A model generated the notes under the pieces. That model was not told the DNA's origin, ran no database searches, and worked only from the letters and a program-made list of their open reading frames with translations. From contig CAZLQF010000018.1 in NCBI GenBank assembly GCA_964561545.1, positions 1 through 55,251 on the forward strand: 55,251 bases of DNA, read 5' to 3'. The position numbers and the translations under genes were made by a program. Below are positions 34,491-41,927 of this stretch, piece after piece. Origin of the DNA: CAZLQF01 sp964561545 (GTDB taxonomy: Bacteria; Bacteroidota; Bacteroidia; CAILMK01; CAYYUA01). Numbering within the stretch: the stretch's first letter is position 1; each line of letters opens with the position of its first letter.

Positions 34491-37388
34491 TTAGGATTGC
34501 TGCCTTAACATTTGCCGACACTGCTTAACAACCTGTTGTGCTTGCTTGTACATTTGGGGATTGATCTTTCTTAGTTGATTGAAATATTCAAGCGCTTTCC
34601 TTGGTTGCTGGATCCTGTAGTAAGCATCTCCTAAATGGAAATAAGCAAATGCATAATACCGGTTTTGGTCAATGGATTGCTCAAGCATTTCAATGGCCTT
34701 TCGATAATTTTGTTGCTGCTTATGAACCACTCCGGCAATTGCTAAAGCCGTAGAACCCTTAGGGTTTACTTCCAATGCACGGTCAACGATATCCTTGGCT
34801 TTCGAGAATTGTTTTGTTTGCATATAACAGTTGGCCAATTTCGACAATACATCTTCATGGTCTGGATCGTATTCCAGGTACTTTTCAAAGTCATCGATGG
34901 CCTTCCTAATCTCTTGGTTTTTGAAATGCTGGAAGCCATAATAATCATGCAGATTGTTGCGCTTAATGACAGCCGCAATGGGCTTACCACTTACTTTAAT
35001 CTCGTGTAAAGTACCTTTGGGTGGCCAGTAACCATTTTTTAGGATAGCGGGAGGTATAAACCTGGCCACATATATCGCATAATCCCATTTTTTCTGAGAC
35101 CGGTTTTTGTAGGACGTGTAAGACACATTGAATGAATCCGAGTACTTTTGCAGAACAGAATTGGCATTGGGCAAAAAGTTCATAGTCACATTTACTGATG
35201 AATCCAGCTCACCATTTTTGGTTAGGCGCTTGCCCAACCATTGAGCAGCAGGCTTGGCTGAATGGCCCCAGTAATCCATTTCAAAATCGCCAAAAGCACC
35301 TTTCACACCCCCTACTAATTGATTGAAGTAAACATACTGATGGGGATGATTGCTAACCATAAAAGACAAGGGAAGTGCCATTAAGCCAGCCAATAAAATA
35401 GTAAGGCCTACTTTCAAATACTTTTGGGAAATAAAATTGTAAAGATGATGGAATGCCAAACTGCTAATTACCACCAAGGGTGGGTATATGAACAGCACCT
35501 GCCTTATGCCATCGTATAAATTGGAACCCCTGTATATAATGTATAAGAATGGAAAAACAATTGTAAAAACTATTAGGAGGTAAAAGTACCGGTTGGGATG
35601 TTTCCGGTAAAAAGGAACACCGCCAACGAATAAGCCAATGCCAAGTAATACAACCAAAGGCGTGGTATAAATCAAATATTGCGGGATGTATTGCCAGGGT
35701 ATGTCTTTGGATTTCATGACCTCTCCCTGAAAGATTAAGGAAATATTGACGGGATAATCCGACATGTGCTCCAACGTCATAATAGGATTAACCAATGGAT
35801 TCTGATGCCCATAAGGCCAAAACACCAGACCTCCCAGGTAGCCAAGAATAATGATCAGTAAACCATACCGAAGGGCTTTTCTAAAGTAAACCTTTCTTTG
35901 TTCCGCAGAAATCTTGAAAACAAAAAACTGCCTGTACAATTCTAACAAGCCAAAAAGACCAAAATATGCAATCAGAAGTAAGCCCCCGATCCTGATGTTA
36001 ATGGAAAAAGCAATGGCGATAATGAGCCAGAAAATCGTCCTTTTGGCAGGCTTTGGGAATTCTTTTAAAAATTTGATCATGAAATAAATTCCCATGATAT
36101 AAGCAGCAGCAAATGGAATATCCTTCGGATTGTTCATGGTGTGGCCGAACAAACGAGATGATAAGACAATGAAAAGCAAGGCCAGCAATCCGCCTCGCCA
36201 GCCTCCAAAATATTTTCCCATCAATCCTGTTATCAAAATGACCAGAAAACCGACCAGAGCATTCACAACGTGCCTTATTTCATAGGTATGGTCATGCTCG
36301 AACAATGGATTGAAAATTTCAGCAGCACCTGTAGCCATGGTTTCAAAAAAACCACCATAAAGGTAGGTACCACGATCTCCTAAATCAATGCTATCCTGAC
36401 CAAAACTTGTGTAGTAATCAACAAGCTCCTCCCCGTATTTTTGTTGTACATTCTCATCACCCGTAACGCCATAATCAAAGCTTAGTACAGGCATTAAAAA
36501 GAATAGCAAGATCAAGATTGCGGAAAACGCCAACCTGGAAAAATATTCGGGTTGCTTCAATCCTTGGGGCCGTTCCAGGTGGTCCTTACTAAACAATACC
36601 TTTAAAGGCTCCTGAATTTGGTAATTCCACTTATAAGCCAGGGCTCTGCCCAAACTGCTAAAAAATCCACCCTTAGGTGCATCATCCATCAGGGAAAGCC
36701 CATGCCCAAATTTTACCGAAGGTTGGCTGATCTGGACCCCTTCTTGTTCGGCCCGATGCAATACTTCGGTCTCAAAACAACTGGAACTTTCGGGTATTTG
36801 GTGGAATAAATATTGGGCTACATCAGTAGGATAAAGTTTAACAGGCGCTTCGGGATCCTCAATTCTGGTATTGGTAAAAGCCTTAAACCATTTGCTGTTA
36901 TCAGGTTCGAGGTTTTTAACCTCATGCTTGGTAGATTTATTGATCCGATCGTTTTCCCAATCTCTTGAGGCAACAAAAACCTTGTTATCGGGTATGCCAT
37001 TGGGATTTTGCTTGACCCATTGCCTTACAAGCTTTGGTGATACCGATAAATTATTGGTCATCGTTAACAGGAAATCCCCATTGGCCTGATCAGCAGCTTG
37101 CCTTAAACCACCTCCAAAGGAATCCGAACCAATAATCATCCCTTTACTTTTTTCCTTCAGATCACCGATGAATTCATTGTTATTTAAAGCTTTTTGCGTA
37201 TTGTCATCGCTACTTACATCCACCACCAGCAATTCAATCTTACCCTCCCAATCCCTGAAAAGTTCCTTAACCGGACCAAGAACCTTATCCAGTTCCTGTT
37301 CTTTATTTTTGACGGTTACGGCTACACTCAAGGCAGGTGTATGAACCTTAGAAAGGGATGATGAGGTTTGTTTCTTCTTAGCTGCCAT
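34491..37388 (-). CDS. GT2-like / GT-C membrane glycosyltransferase / TPR fusion protein
   Basis: A 965-residue three-part protein. Residues 15-280 read like a GT-A (GT2) domain (ALSVAVTVKNKEQELDKVLG; ELLVVDVSSDDNTQ) but the DxD position reads TMTNNLSVSP, so it is probably inactive. From about 284 to 700 come some 10-12 membrane helices. The first outer loop carries the acidic pair in VTGDENVQQ, the likely GT-C catalytic site as in polyprenyl-phosphate-dependent transferases. Residues 840-965 form about three TPR repeats (AIDDFEKYLEYDPDHEDVLS; KAIEMLEQSIDQNRYYAFAY). It probably transfers a lipid-linked sugar outside the inner membrane, to an unknown acceptor. It is monocistronic, with a -7 element upstream. 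Confidence 0.75.
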   Translation of the reverse strand: MAAKKKQTSSSLSKVHTPALSVAVTVKNKEQELDKVLGPVKELFRDWEGKIELLVVDVSSDDNTQKALNNNEFIGDLKEKSKGMIIGSDSFGGGLRQAADQANGDFLLTMTNNLSVSPKLVRQWVKQNPNGIPDNKVFVASRDWENDRINKSTKHEVKNLEPDNSKWFKAFTNTRIEDPEAPVKLYPTDVAQYLFHQIPESSSCFETEVLHRAEQEGVQISQPSVKFGHGLSLMDDAPKGGFFSSLGRALAYKWNYQIQEPLKVLFSKDHLERPQGLKQPEYFSRLAFSAILILLFFLMPVLSFDYGVTGDENVQQKYGEELVDYYTSFGQDSIDLGDRGTYLYGGFFETMATGAAEIFNPLFEHDHTYEIRHVVNALVGFLVILITGLMGKYFGGWRGGLLALLFIVLSSRLFGHTMNNPKDIPFAAAYIMGIYFMIKFLKEFPKPAKRTIFWLIIAIAFSINIRIGGLLLIAYFGLFGLLELYRQFFVFKISAEQRKVYFRKALRYGLLIIILGYLGGLVFWPYGHQNPLVNPIMTLEHMSDYPVNISLIFQGEVMKSKDIPWQYIPQYLIYTTPLVVLLGIGLFVGGVPFYRKHPNRYFYLLIVFTIVFPFLYIIYRGSNLYDGIRQVLFIYPPLVVISSLAFHHLYNFISQKYLKVGLTILLAGLMALPLSFMVSNHPHQYVYFNQLVGGVKGAFGDFEMDYWGHSAKPAAQWLGKRLTKNGELDSSVNVTMNFLPNANSVLQKYSDSFNVSYTSYKNRSQKKWDYAIYVARFIPPAILKNGYWPPKGTLHEIKVSGKPIAAVIKRNNLHDYYGFQHFKNQEIRKAIDDFEKYLEYDPDHEDVLSKLANCYMQTKQFSKAKDIVDRALEVNPKGSTALAIAGVVHKQQQNYRKAIEMLEQSIDQNRYYAFAYFHLGDAYYRIQQPRKALEYFNQLRKINPQMYKQAQQVVKQCRQMLRQQS

Positions 37389-37426
37389 AATTTAAAAGGC
37401 TTGTCTTAAGGTTAATTAGAGGCCTA

Positions 37427-37434
37427 CAAACTTA
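37427..37434 (-). promoter_or_regulatory. Probable -7 element of the glycosyltransferase fusion gene
   Basis: Minus-strand 37434-37427 reads TAAGTTTG (TAnnTTTG), 38 bases before the start codon. No TTG at the standard distance. Confidence 0.4.
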
Positions 37435-37702
37435 ATAAAACCTATATTTTAAAAAGGAACTTCGTAGAAATCCATTAGCAATAAATTTTTAGAGATGAAG
37501 CTTACTCCTTGAGATGAAAGAAGGGCAAGTAAGGTAATAATAGCATTTAAATCTTAAGGTTTTTGCGGCTGCACATTCATGATCTTAATCGAACTTATAA
37601 GCTTAATTTTTACCCCTTGTTGACATTGGAATTTTGGGTTTGCCTTTAAACTATTGGCTGTCAACTAAAAACTGACTCCCCAAGCTCAAAACCCGAAACC
37701 TG

Positions 37703-37730
37703 TTGTCAAGTTACTAATTGATTACATTTG
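37703..37730 (+). promoter_or_regulatory. Promoter of the cupin-djlA operon
   Basis: TTG at 37703-37705, a 17-base spacer and TACATTTG at 37723-37730 give a good match with the same spacing as the ppx promoter. Transcription would begin near 37737, so the ATG at 37754 must be the start codon. Confidence 0.6.
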
Positions 37731-37753
37731 CAATCCGAAAAACAAACATAAAT

Positions 37754-38263
37754 ATGTCGGAAAAATCTGCTTTTTATTGGATTGACGCACTTGGCCTTGA
37801 AAAACACATAGAAGGAGGGTATTTTAGAGAGACTTACCGGTCAGAGGAAATTATTCCCGGAGAATACTTACCTCAGAAGCTTGAGGGCGAACGGCATATA
37901 GCTACCTCGATTTATTTTTTGATTTACGATAATGTTTTTTCGGCATTCCATAAATTAAAAGGTGATGAATTATGGCATCATGTTGATGGAGAACCGGTCC
38001 ATTTGTATTTTCTTATGCCCAATGGAGAATTGAAGATTAAAAAATTGGGCAAAGAGCCAGAGAAGGGTTATTACCCTCAGCTTTTTGTGGAACGTAATAT
38101 CTGGTTTGCTGGCCGGGTGCGGGATTCCAATGGTTTTAGCCTTGTAACTTGTACTACATCCCCGGGTTTTGACTACCGGGATTTTGCCCTGGGTAAAAGA
38201 GAAGAGCTGGTTAAGGAGTTTCCAATGCATGAAAAGATTATTGATGAACTAACACTCGCATAA
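37754..38263 (+). CDS. Cupin-fold protein, DUF985 family
   Basis: A 169-residue cupin of the DUF985 (Cupin_5) family, whose members resemble sugar epimerases and are largely uncharacterised. Seen are the opening LGLEKHIEGGYFRETYRS, the core FSAFHKLKGDELWHHVDGEP with probable metal-binding His and Glu, and the closing CTTSPGFDYRDFALGKREEL. The MSEKSAF start is chosen because the promoter lies directly upstream and because it gives the normal family length. It precedes a djlA-like gene by 9 bases, so both are probably on one transcript. Confidence 0.85.
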   Translation: MSEKSAFYWIDALGLEKHIEGGYFRETYRSEEIIPGEYLPQKLEGERHIATSIYFLIYDNVFSAFHKLKGDELWHHVDGEPVHLYFLMPNGELKIKKLGKEPEKGYYPQLFVERNIWFAGRVRDSNGFSLVTCTTSPGFDYRDFALGKREELVKEFPMHEKIIDELTLA

Positions 38264-38272
38264 ATTTAAATT

Positions 38273-38989
38273 ATGGCCAAATTCGGAAAATGGATCGGTG
38301 GCGGCCTGGGATGGGCTTTTGCTGGGCCTATTGGAGCTATTATAGGCTTTGCCATCGGTAGTTACATTGATGAAAGTCAATCAAAAAGCGTTGAAGGATC
38401 ACAAGGTGGTGATTTTGACGTCAGCTTACTCGTATTGGCGGCTGCAGTCATTAAAGCAGACAAAAAGGTTTCCCAGCATGAATTAGAATACGTGAAGCGA
38501 TTCTTCACGCAAAATTTTGGAGAAGCTCATGCCCAGCAACGCATGGAAATGCTTCAGGAGATCCTGAACCAAGACATTCCCCTGCAGGATGTATGCGATC
38601 AGATCAGGGGCAATATGAACTACTACGGGAGGTTGCAGCTCCTTCACTTTCTATTTGGCATAGCTAAAGCTGATGGTGAAGTAGATGATGTGGAAGCCAA
38701 GGTTATTGAGCAGATCTCCGCTTACATGAAAATTAAGTCAGAAGACTTTGAATCCATCAAAGCCATTTTTTATGGTGAGGGCAAAAGTGAGGCCGCTTAT
38801 AAAATCCTTGAAGTGGATCCTGAAGCCTCTGATGAGGAAATTAAAAAGGCTTACCGGAAAATGGCTGTTAAATATCATCCTGATAAAGTCGGGCACTTGG
38901 GAGAAGAGGCTAAAAAAGGTGCCAAGGAAAAATTTCAAAAAGTTCAGGATGCATATGATAAGATTAAGCGCGAGCGAGGCATGAATTAA
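38273..38989 (+). CDS. djlA: TerB-DnaJ cochaperone, DjlA-like
   Basis: A 238-residue protein. It begins with a Gly-rich hydrophobic segment (GLGWAFAGPIGAIIGFAIGS), possibly a membrane insertion as in DjlA. A TerB-like helical domain (about 50-150; AAAVIKADKKVSQHELEYV, then AKADGEVDDVE) follows. A C-terminal J domain carries the HPD tripeptide in KYHPDKVGH (about 200-210) for activating DnaK. DjlA of Enterobacteria is a membrane-anchored cochaperone. The gene follows the cupin gene by 9 bases. Function in this organism is inferred from the domain pair only. Confidence 0.88.
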   Translation: MAKFGKWIGGGLGWAFAGPIGAIIGFAIGSYIDESQSKSVEGSQGGDFDVSLLVLAAAVIKADKKVSQHELEYVKRFFTQNFGEAHAQQRMEMLQEILNQDIPLQDVCDQIRGNMNYYGRLQLLHFLFGIAKADGEVDDVEAKVIEQISAYMKIKSEDFESIKAIFYGEGKSEAAYKILEVDPEASDEEIKKAYRKMAVKYHPDKVGHLGEEAKKGAKEKFQKVQDAYDKIKRERGMN

Positions 38990-39050
38990 TGCTTTAAAAT
39001 GAAAGCTTGAACAGCCTACTTGTAATAATTGGCCCCCTAACCAACATGGT

Positions 39051-39779
39051 TTACTTCATCTTCCTGACCTCTTCAAGCAAAGCTTCCAGCGTACTCTCCA
39101 CGCGGTGCCAGTTGTTATCTGGTTCAGTTAGGTCTGAGCTGATGTATAGCTTGGCATACCAAACTTCTTGCAGTTCCGCTAATGGCAAGCTGTAAGACCG
39201 GTAAGTGGGGTTGTCCGATTTTAGCAATAGCCGGTCTTCGTGAACTTCTACTACCCTTTTGAAAATAATGCCATTGTTAAGGGTGATCAGGATGTAGGGA
39301 TAACCTGGTTTAATGTCATGAGTCCCCTCTACATATTGTCCTATAACGATGGAGCCAGAAGGGATGGGAAACATGGAATCCCCGGTTATTTCAAAAGCCC
39401 GGTAAGTACCCACGGGTAAAAAAGGCAAATTGAATTTGGGCAGTTCCATCACATACTCTGGGTCCGCATAGCCCATACAATAACCTGCTGCCGCCTTATG
39501 GTCTACCAACTCAATGTTTTCTTTGTTATCAGCATCTACGGTGACTGCCAACACTTTTGGCGGGTTGTGCGAGTCGGAATTAGGGCCGTAAACCAATTGG
39601 TTAAGATCGAGGTTGAAGTATTTACAATATTGATGAAGGGTCTCCAAAGAGGGAGATGCATTGCCCTGTTCATAGGAGCTAAGCCTTGAACGTTTAATGC
39701 CTAAGGCATCAGCCAATGCTACTTGTGTTAGATCGGCTTCTTTACGCAATTGTCTAAGTCGTTGAGCCAAATCCTCCAT
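39051..39779 (-). CDS. XRE-S24 family transcriptional repressor
   Basis: A 242-residue regulator. Residues 4-65 form a Cro/CI-type helix-turn-helix (LRQLRKEADLTQVALADALG, then KRSRLSSYEQGNASPSLETL). The C-terminal half is an S24/LexA-like domain with a Ser in GDSMFPIPSGS and a Lys in NNGIIFKRVVEV, as in self-cleaving repressors. No phage or defence genes are near, so it may control itself or distant genes. The MEDLAQ start (39779) is preferred, because the promoter lies only 19 bases upstream and a longer frame to 39845 would start inside it. The promoter overlaps a perfect inverted repeat, suggesting autoregulation. Confidence 0.88.
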   Translation of the reverse strand: MEDLAQRLRQLRKEADLTQVALADALGIKRSRLSSYEQGNASPSLETLHQYCKYFNLDLNQLVYGPNSDSHNPPKVLAVTVDADNKENIELVDHKAAAGYCMGYADPEYVMELPKFNLPFLPVGTYRAFEITGDSMFPIPSGSIVIGQYVEGTHDIKPGYPYILITLNNGIIFKRVVEVHEDRLLLKSDNPTYRSYSLPLAELQEVWYAKLYISSDLTEPDNNWHRVESTLEALLEEVRKMK

Positions 39780-39797
39780 TTTTGACAACTTTTTTAC

Positions 39798-39828
39798 CAA
39801 AATTACAATTATTTTGTCATTAACAAAA
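39798..39828 (-). promoter_or_regulatory. Promoter and inverted-repeat operator of the XRE-S24 gene
   Basis: On the minus strand TTG (39826-39824), an 18-base spacer and TAATTTTG (39805-39798) match the promoter. The inverted repeat TTTTGT-N5-ACAAAA (39812-39828) covers the -33 box, placing a repressor site exactly where it would block polymerase. Confidence 0.6.
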
Positions 39829-39981
39829 CTTGAGTTGGTTTTCAATAAGTCCTTTTAAGATGGCATGGTTGGCTTAATTTCCAAATGCCTAAGCGCATAA
39901 GGTTTTCCAAAAAAATAAAAAAAGATCCAACCCTTTAAAGTTAGCGGCTTTACCCAACATTTAAATTTTTTGAATGAAATT

Positions 39982-40012
39982 TTGCACATTTAGTGTTATT
40001 ACATTAAATTTG
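39982..40012 (+). promoter_or_regulatory. Promoter of marR with an embedded inverted repeat
   Basis: TTG at 39982-39984, a 20-base spacer and TAAATTTG at 40005-40012 form the promoter. TTTAGTGT-TATT-ACATTAAA (39989-40008) is an inverted repeat with one mismatch lying between the two boxes. A second, shorter one, TTTGT-TGAC-ACAAA (40009-40022), follows at once. Both are good operator candidates for the MarR protein encoded downstream. Confidence 0.6.
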
Positions 40013-40022
40013 TTGACACAAA

Positions 40023-40487
40023 ATGAACGTTATGAAACTGGAAGAGGCCATTAAGCAATCTAAAGGATTTAAAGACGAATGGCAAAAAGCTTTGCTAAAC
40101 ATTATTTATACGGGTAATTGGATTTATGGGCATCAAACGAAAAACTTAAAACACTATGGCATCTCGCCTGAACAATATAACATTTTAAGGATTTTAAAGG
40201 GGCAACATCCCAATCCGGCTACAGTAAACTTGCTTAAAGAAAGAATGCTTGATAAAATGTCCAACGCTTCCAGGCTTGTTGAAAAACTTAGGCAAAAAGG
40301 TTATGTGGAACGTAAAGAGTGCAAGGAAGACCGAAGGAGCGTGGATGTGAAAATTACTGACCAAGGATTAGCAATACTTAAAACAATCGACCAGCAAGGA
40401 ATGGTTGAAAATGAAATATTACGTGAAAAAATTGATGAAGAAGAAGCTCAGGCTCTGAACACCATTTTAGATAAAATAAGAAGTTAA
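40023..40487 (+). CDS. MarR family transcriptional regulator
   Basis: A 154-residue winged-helix regulator. The recognition region reads KERMLDKMSNASRLVEKLRQ, followed by the wing KGYVERKECKEDRRSVDVKI, the DxRS signature of MarR proteins. N- and C-terminal helices form the dimer interface. No Cys is placed for an obvious redox switch, apart from a single Cys in KECKED within the wing. ATGs at 40023 and 40032 are both possible. It is followed by a nitroreductase gene 57 bases on, with a perfect palindrome between, so the pair is probably a redox- or xenobiotic-responsive unit. Confidence 0.9.
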   Translation: MNVMKLEEAIKQSKGFKDEWQKALLNIIYTGNWIYGHQTKNLKHYGISPEQYNILRILKGQHPNPATVNLLKERMLDKMSNASRLVEKLRQKGYVERKECKEDRRSVDVKITDQGLAILKTIDQQGMVENEILREKIDEEEAQALNTILDKIRS

Positions 40488-40503
40488 AAAAATTTAGGTT
40501 AAT

Positions 40504-40519
40504 AAATGTTGCAACATTT
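40504..40519. promoter_or_regulatory. 16-base perfect palindrome, likely operator of the nitroreductase
   Basis: AAATGTTGCAACATTT is its own reverse complement and lies between marR and the nitroreductase gene, 25 bases before the start codon. It may be a MarR site or the binding site of another dimeric regulator. It is not followed by a T run, so it is not a terminator. Confidence 0.55.
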
Positions 40520-40544
40520 TTTGTAATGAATAAAAATTAAACAC

Positions 40545-41129
40545 ATGGAAACTTTAAAAGCACCCCAAACCGATAACATCAATGAATTGATCAAAAAACG
40601 CTGGAGTCCGAGAGCCTTTAGCAGCGATCCAGTCAGCAAAGAGGAACTCATGACCTTATTCGATGCAGGTCGAAGAGCAGCATCCAGTTTCAACCTTCAG
40701 CCTTGGCGCTTTGTATATGCCACGCAAGAAGATCCAGAAGCTTTTCAAAATCTACTCGATGTACTTTTAGAAGTAAATCAAGAATGGGCAAAAAACGCAC
40801 CTGCCCTTTTTATGACAGTTGCGGAGGCTTACAACCCCGCAACAGGAGATCGTAATGCACATGCATGGCATGATATGGGCTTGGCCATGGGTAATTTAAC
40901 CTTTCAAGCAAGCCACATGGGATTGTACTTACATCAAATGGGAGGTTATGACAAAGAGAAAGCCCAACAAAACCTCAATTTACCAGATGGCTTCGAGCCT
41001 GTGGCTGGAGTAGCAGTAGGATACCCGGGCGATCCTTCGCAATTACCAGAAAAAATGAAGGAAAGCGAATTAAATGCATCCCCGAGAAAGCCGGTTGATG
41101 AGTTGGTTTTCGAAGGTCAATTGGTTTGA
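40545..41129 (+). CDS. Nitroreductase family oxidoreductase
   Basis: A 194-residue FMN-dependent reductase of the nitroreductase superfamily. The FMN phosphate-binding opening is KKRWSPRAFSSDPVSKEEL (Arg-x-Ser-Pro-Arg). Further evidence is the RRAASSFNLQPWRF segment, and the C-terminal GVAVGYPGDPSQLPE, which helps bind FMN. Closest in style are small enzymes that reduce nitroaromatics or quinones with NAD(P)H; the physiological substrate is unknown. It lies directly downstream of a marR gene and is likely controlled by it. A short hairpin (41284-41312) lies 150 bases after its stop. Confidence 0.9.
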   Translation: METLKAPQTDNINELIKKRWSPRAFSSDPVSKEELMTLFDAGRRAASSFNLQPWRFVYATQEDPEAFQNLLDVLLEVNQEWAKNAPALFMTVAEAYNPATGDRNAHAWHDMGLAMGNLTFQASHMGLYLHQMGGYDKEKAQQNLNLPDGFEPVAGVAVGYPGDPSQLPEKMKESELNASPRKPVDELVFEGQLV

Positions 41130-41283
41130 TTGTTCAATAATTAAAAAAATTTTATTACATTGTGCACTTATTTAAAAAGTCAGCTTAGAAGTAATTTCCA
41201 AACCCACCTACCCAAGCAATTAAAAACAGGCTCATTTCCACAGCAACTTGATCAATTGGAACGCTTTTAACTGTCAATTGCAG

Positions 41284-41312
41284 TCAAGTGAATTTAAAGC
41301 CAATTCATTTGA
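41284..41312 (+). terminator. Possible terminator hairpin downstream of the nitroreductase
   Basis: TCAAGTGAATT and AATTCATTTGA form an 11-pair stem with one G-U pair around a seven-base loop, followed by a short T-rich stretch (TTTTG). It is weak as a terminator and 155 bases from the stop codon. Confidence 0.3.
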
Positions 41313-41393
41313 TTTTGTATAAGTGTAATAAACAAAAAGAGTATTTTTTAACACAACAATAAATTATTTGTATTATAATAAAAAAACTAAACA

Positions 41394-41558
41394 ATGAAAA
41401 CATCTGACTATTTTTTTCTCTTAGCTGCCGTAATTTCTTTTCTATTTTCAGTAATCCTTTGGTTTACCGTAGATAGAGATACTGGAATATTTGTCGGCAT
41501 TTGGGTACCTTCTATATTATCGTTAGGTGCCTACATTAAAACCATTTTTAAAAATTAA
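41394..41558 (+). CDS. Small membrane protein, 54 residues
   Basis: A short open frame with ATG and two clear hydrophobic helices (about 5-25 and 30-48), MKTSDYFFLLAAVISFLFSV at the start and GIFVGIWVPSILSLG in the second helix. Similar small proteins with the GIFVGIWVPSIL element occur in Bacteroidota, from memory. It is followed 3 bases later by another small membrane-protein gene, which suggests a real pair. No function is known. The upstream 264 bases contain no other gene. Confidence 0.65.
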   Translation: MKTSDYFFLLAAVISFLFSVILWFTVDRDTGIFVGIWVPSILSLGAYIKTIFKN

Positions 41559-41561
41559 ACC

Positions 41562-41687
41562 ATGGACACAACTGTATTCATTTTAGGCTTATTGGTAACC
41601 ATCATGACCATAGCAGGCCTAATTTTTACCATAAAAGAAGTCAAAAGCGATGAAAAGAAAATCAATAACTACAATAACGACTCATAG
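41562..41687 (+). CDS. Small single-pass membrane protein, 41 residues
   Basis: A 41-codon frame starting 3 bases after the previous stop. It has one membrane helix (about 4-24, FILGLLVTIMTIAGLIF) and a charged tail (KEVKSDEKKINNYNNDS), predicted N-out/C-in. Tight linkage to the 54-residue protein suggests coupled expression and possibly a complex. I do not recognise a family. Confidence 0.55.
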   Translation: MDTTVFILGLLVTIMTIAGLIFTIKEVKSDEKKINNYNNDS

Positions 41688-41768
41688 CAAGGGATGAGAG
41701 ATTTTGGCAAACTTTTTGATTTTTAAAATTAAAACCGTTTTTCAATCAATCATATTAAGTAAAACGCC

Positions 41769-41927
41769 ATGAGATTACATCGAAAAATCCGAAAATGCAA
41801 GAAAGAAGCAATTTCTTTAATGCAAGAAGGTAGTTTGAAAGCTTATATTAACAAATTGTTAGAGCTTGAACAATTAAAGGCTCAAACTTCAAAGGGGTTG
41901 ATTTTTAGTGATGCTACATTGAATTAA
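41769..41927 (+). CDS. Small basic protein, 52 residues
   Basis: A 52-codon frame with ATG. The product is basic at its N terminus (MRLHRKIRKCKKEA) and helical (SLMQEGSLKAYINKLLELEQ), with no membrane segment. It ends exactly against the convergent tamL gene, the two stop codons overlapping. The short spacing to the two small genes before it (81 bases) suggests one transcript. Function unknown; the small size keeps confidence moderate. Confidence 0.45.
   Translation: MRLHRKIRKCKKEAISLMQEGSLKAYINKLLELEQLKAQTSKGLIFSDATLN

Larger units (their letters stand above)
37389..37753. other. Divergent intergenic region with two promoters
   Basis: Besides the two promoters listed separately, this 365-base gap shows no gene. 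A TTG-initiated extension of the cupin frame to 37718 exists, but it would start inside the promoter and is rejected. Confidence 0.5.

Noticed and set aside
37718..37753. TTG-initiated extension of the cupin protein by 12 residues
   Set aside because: The extension begins inside the -7 element of the promoter, so it cannot be on the transcript.
38996..39195. Short plus-strand open frame antisense to the end of the repressor gene
   Set aside because: No ATG-linked signal, overlaps the repressor coding sequence and has no protein-like composition.
39780..39845. Longer start of the XRE-S24 repressor
   Set aside because: The extra codons overlap the promoter and operator; the family normally begins close to the helix-turn-helix.
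39051..41129. Prophage or defence island around the XRE-S24 and MarR regulators
   Set aside because: No integrase, structural phage gene, restriction, toxin or nuclease gene nearby; base composition like the neighbours.
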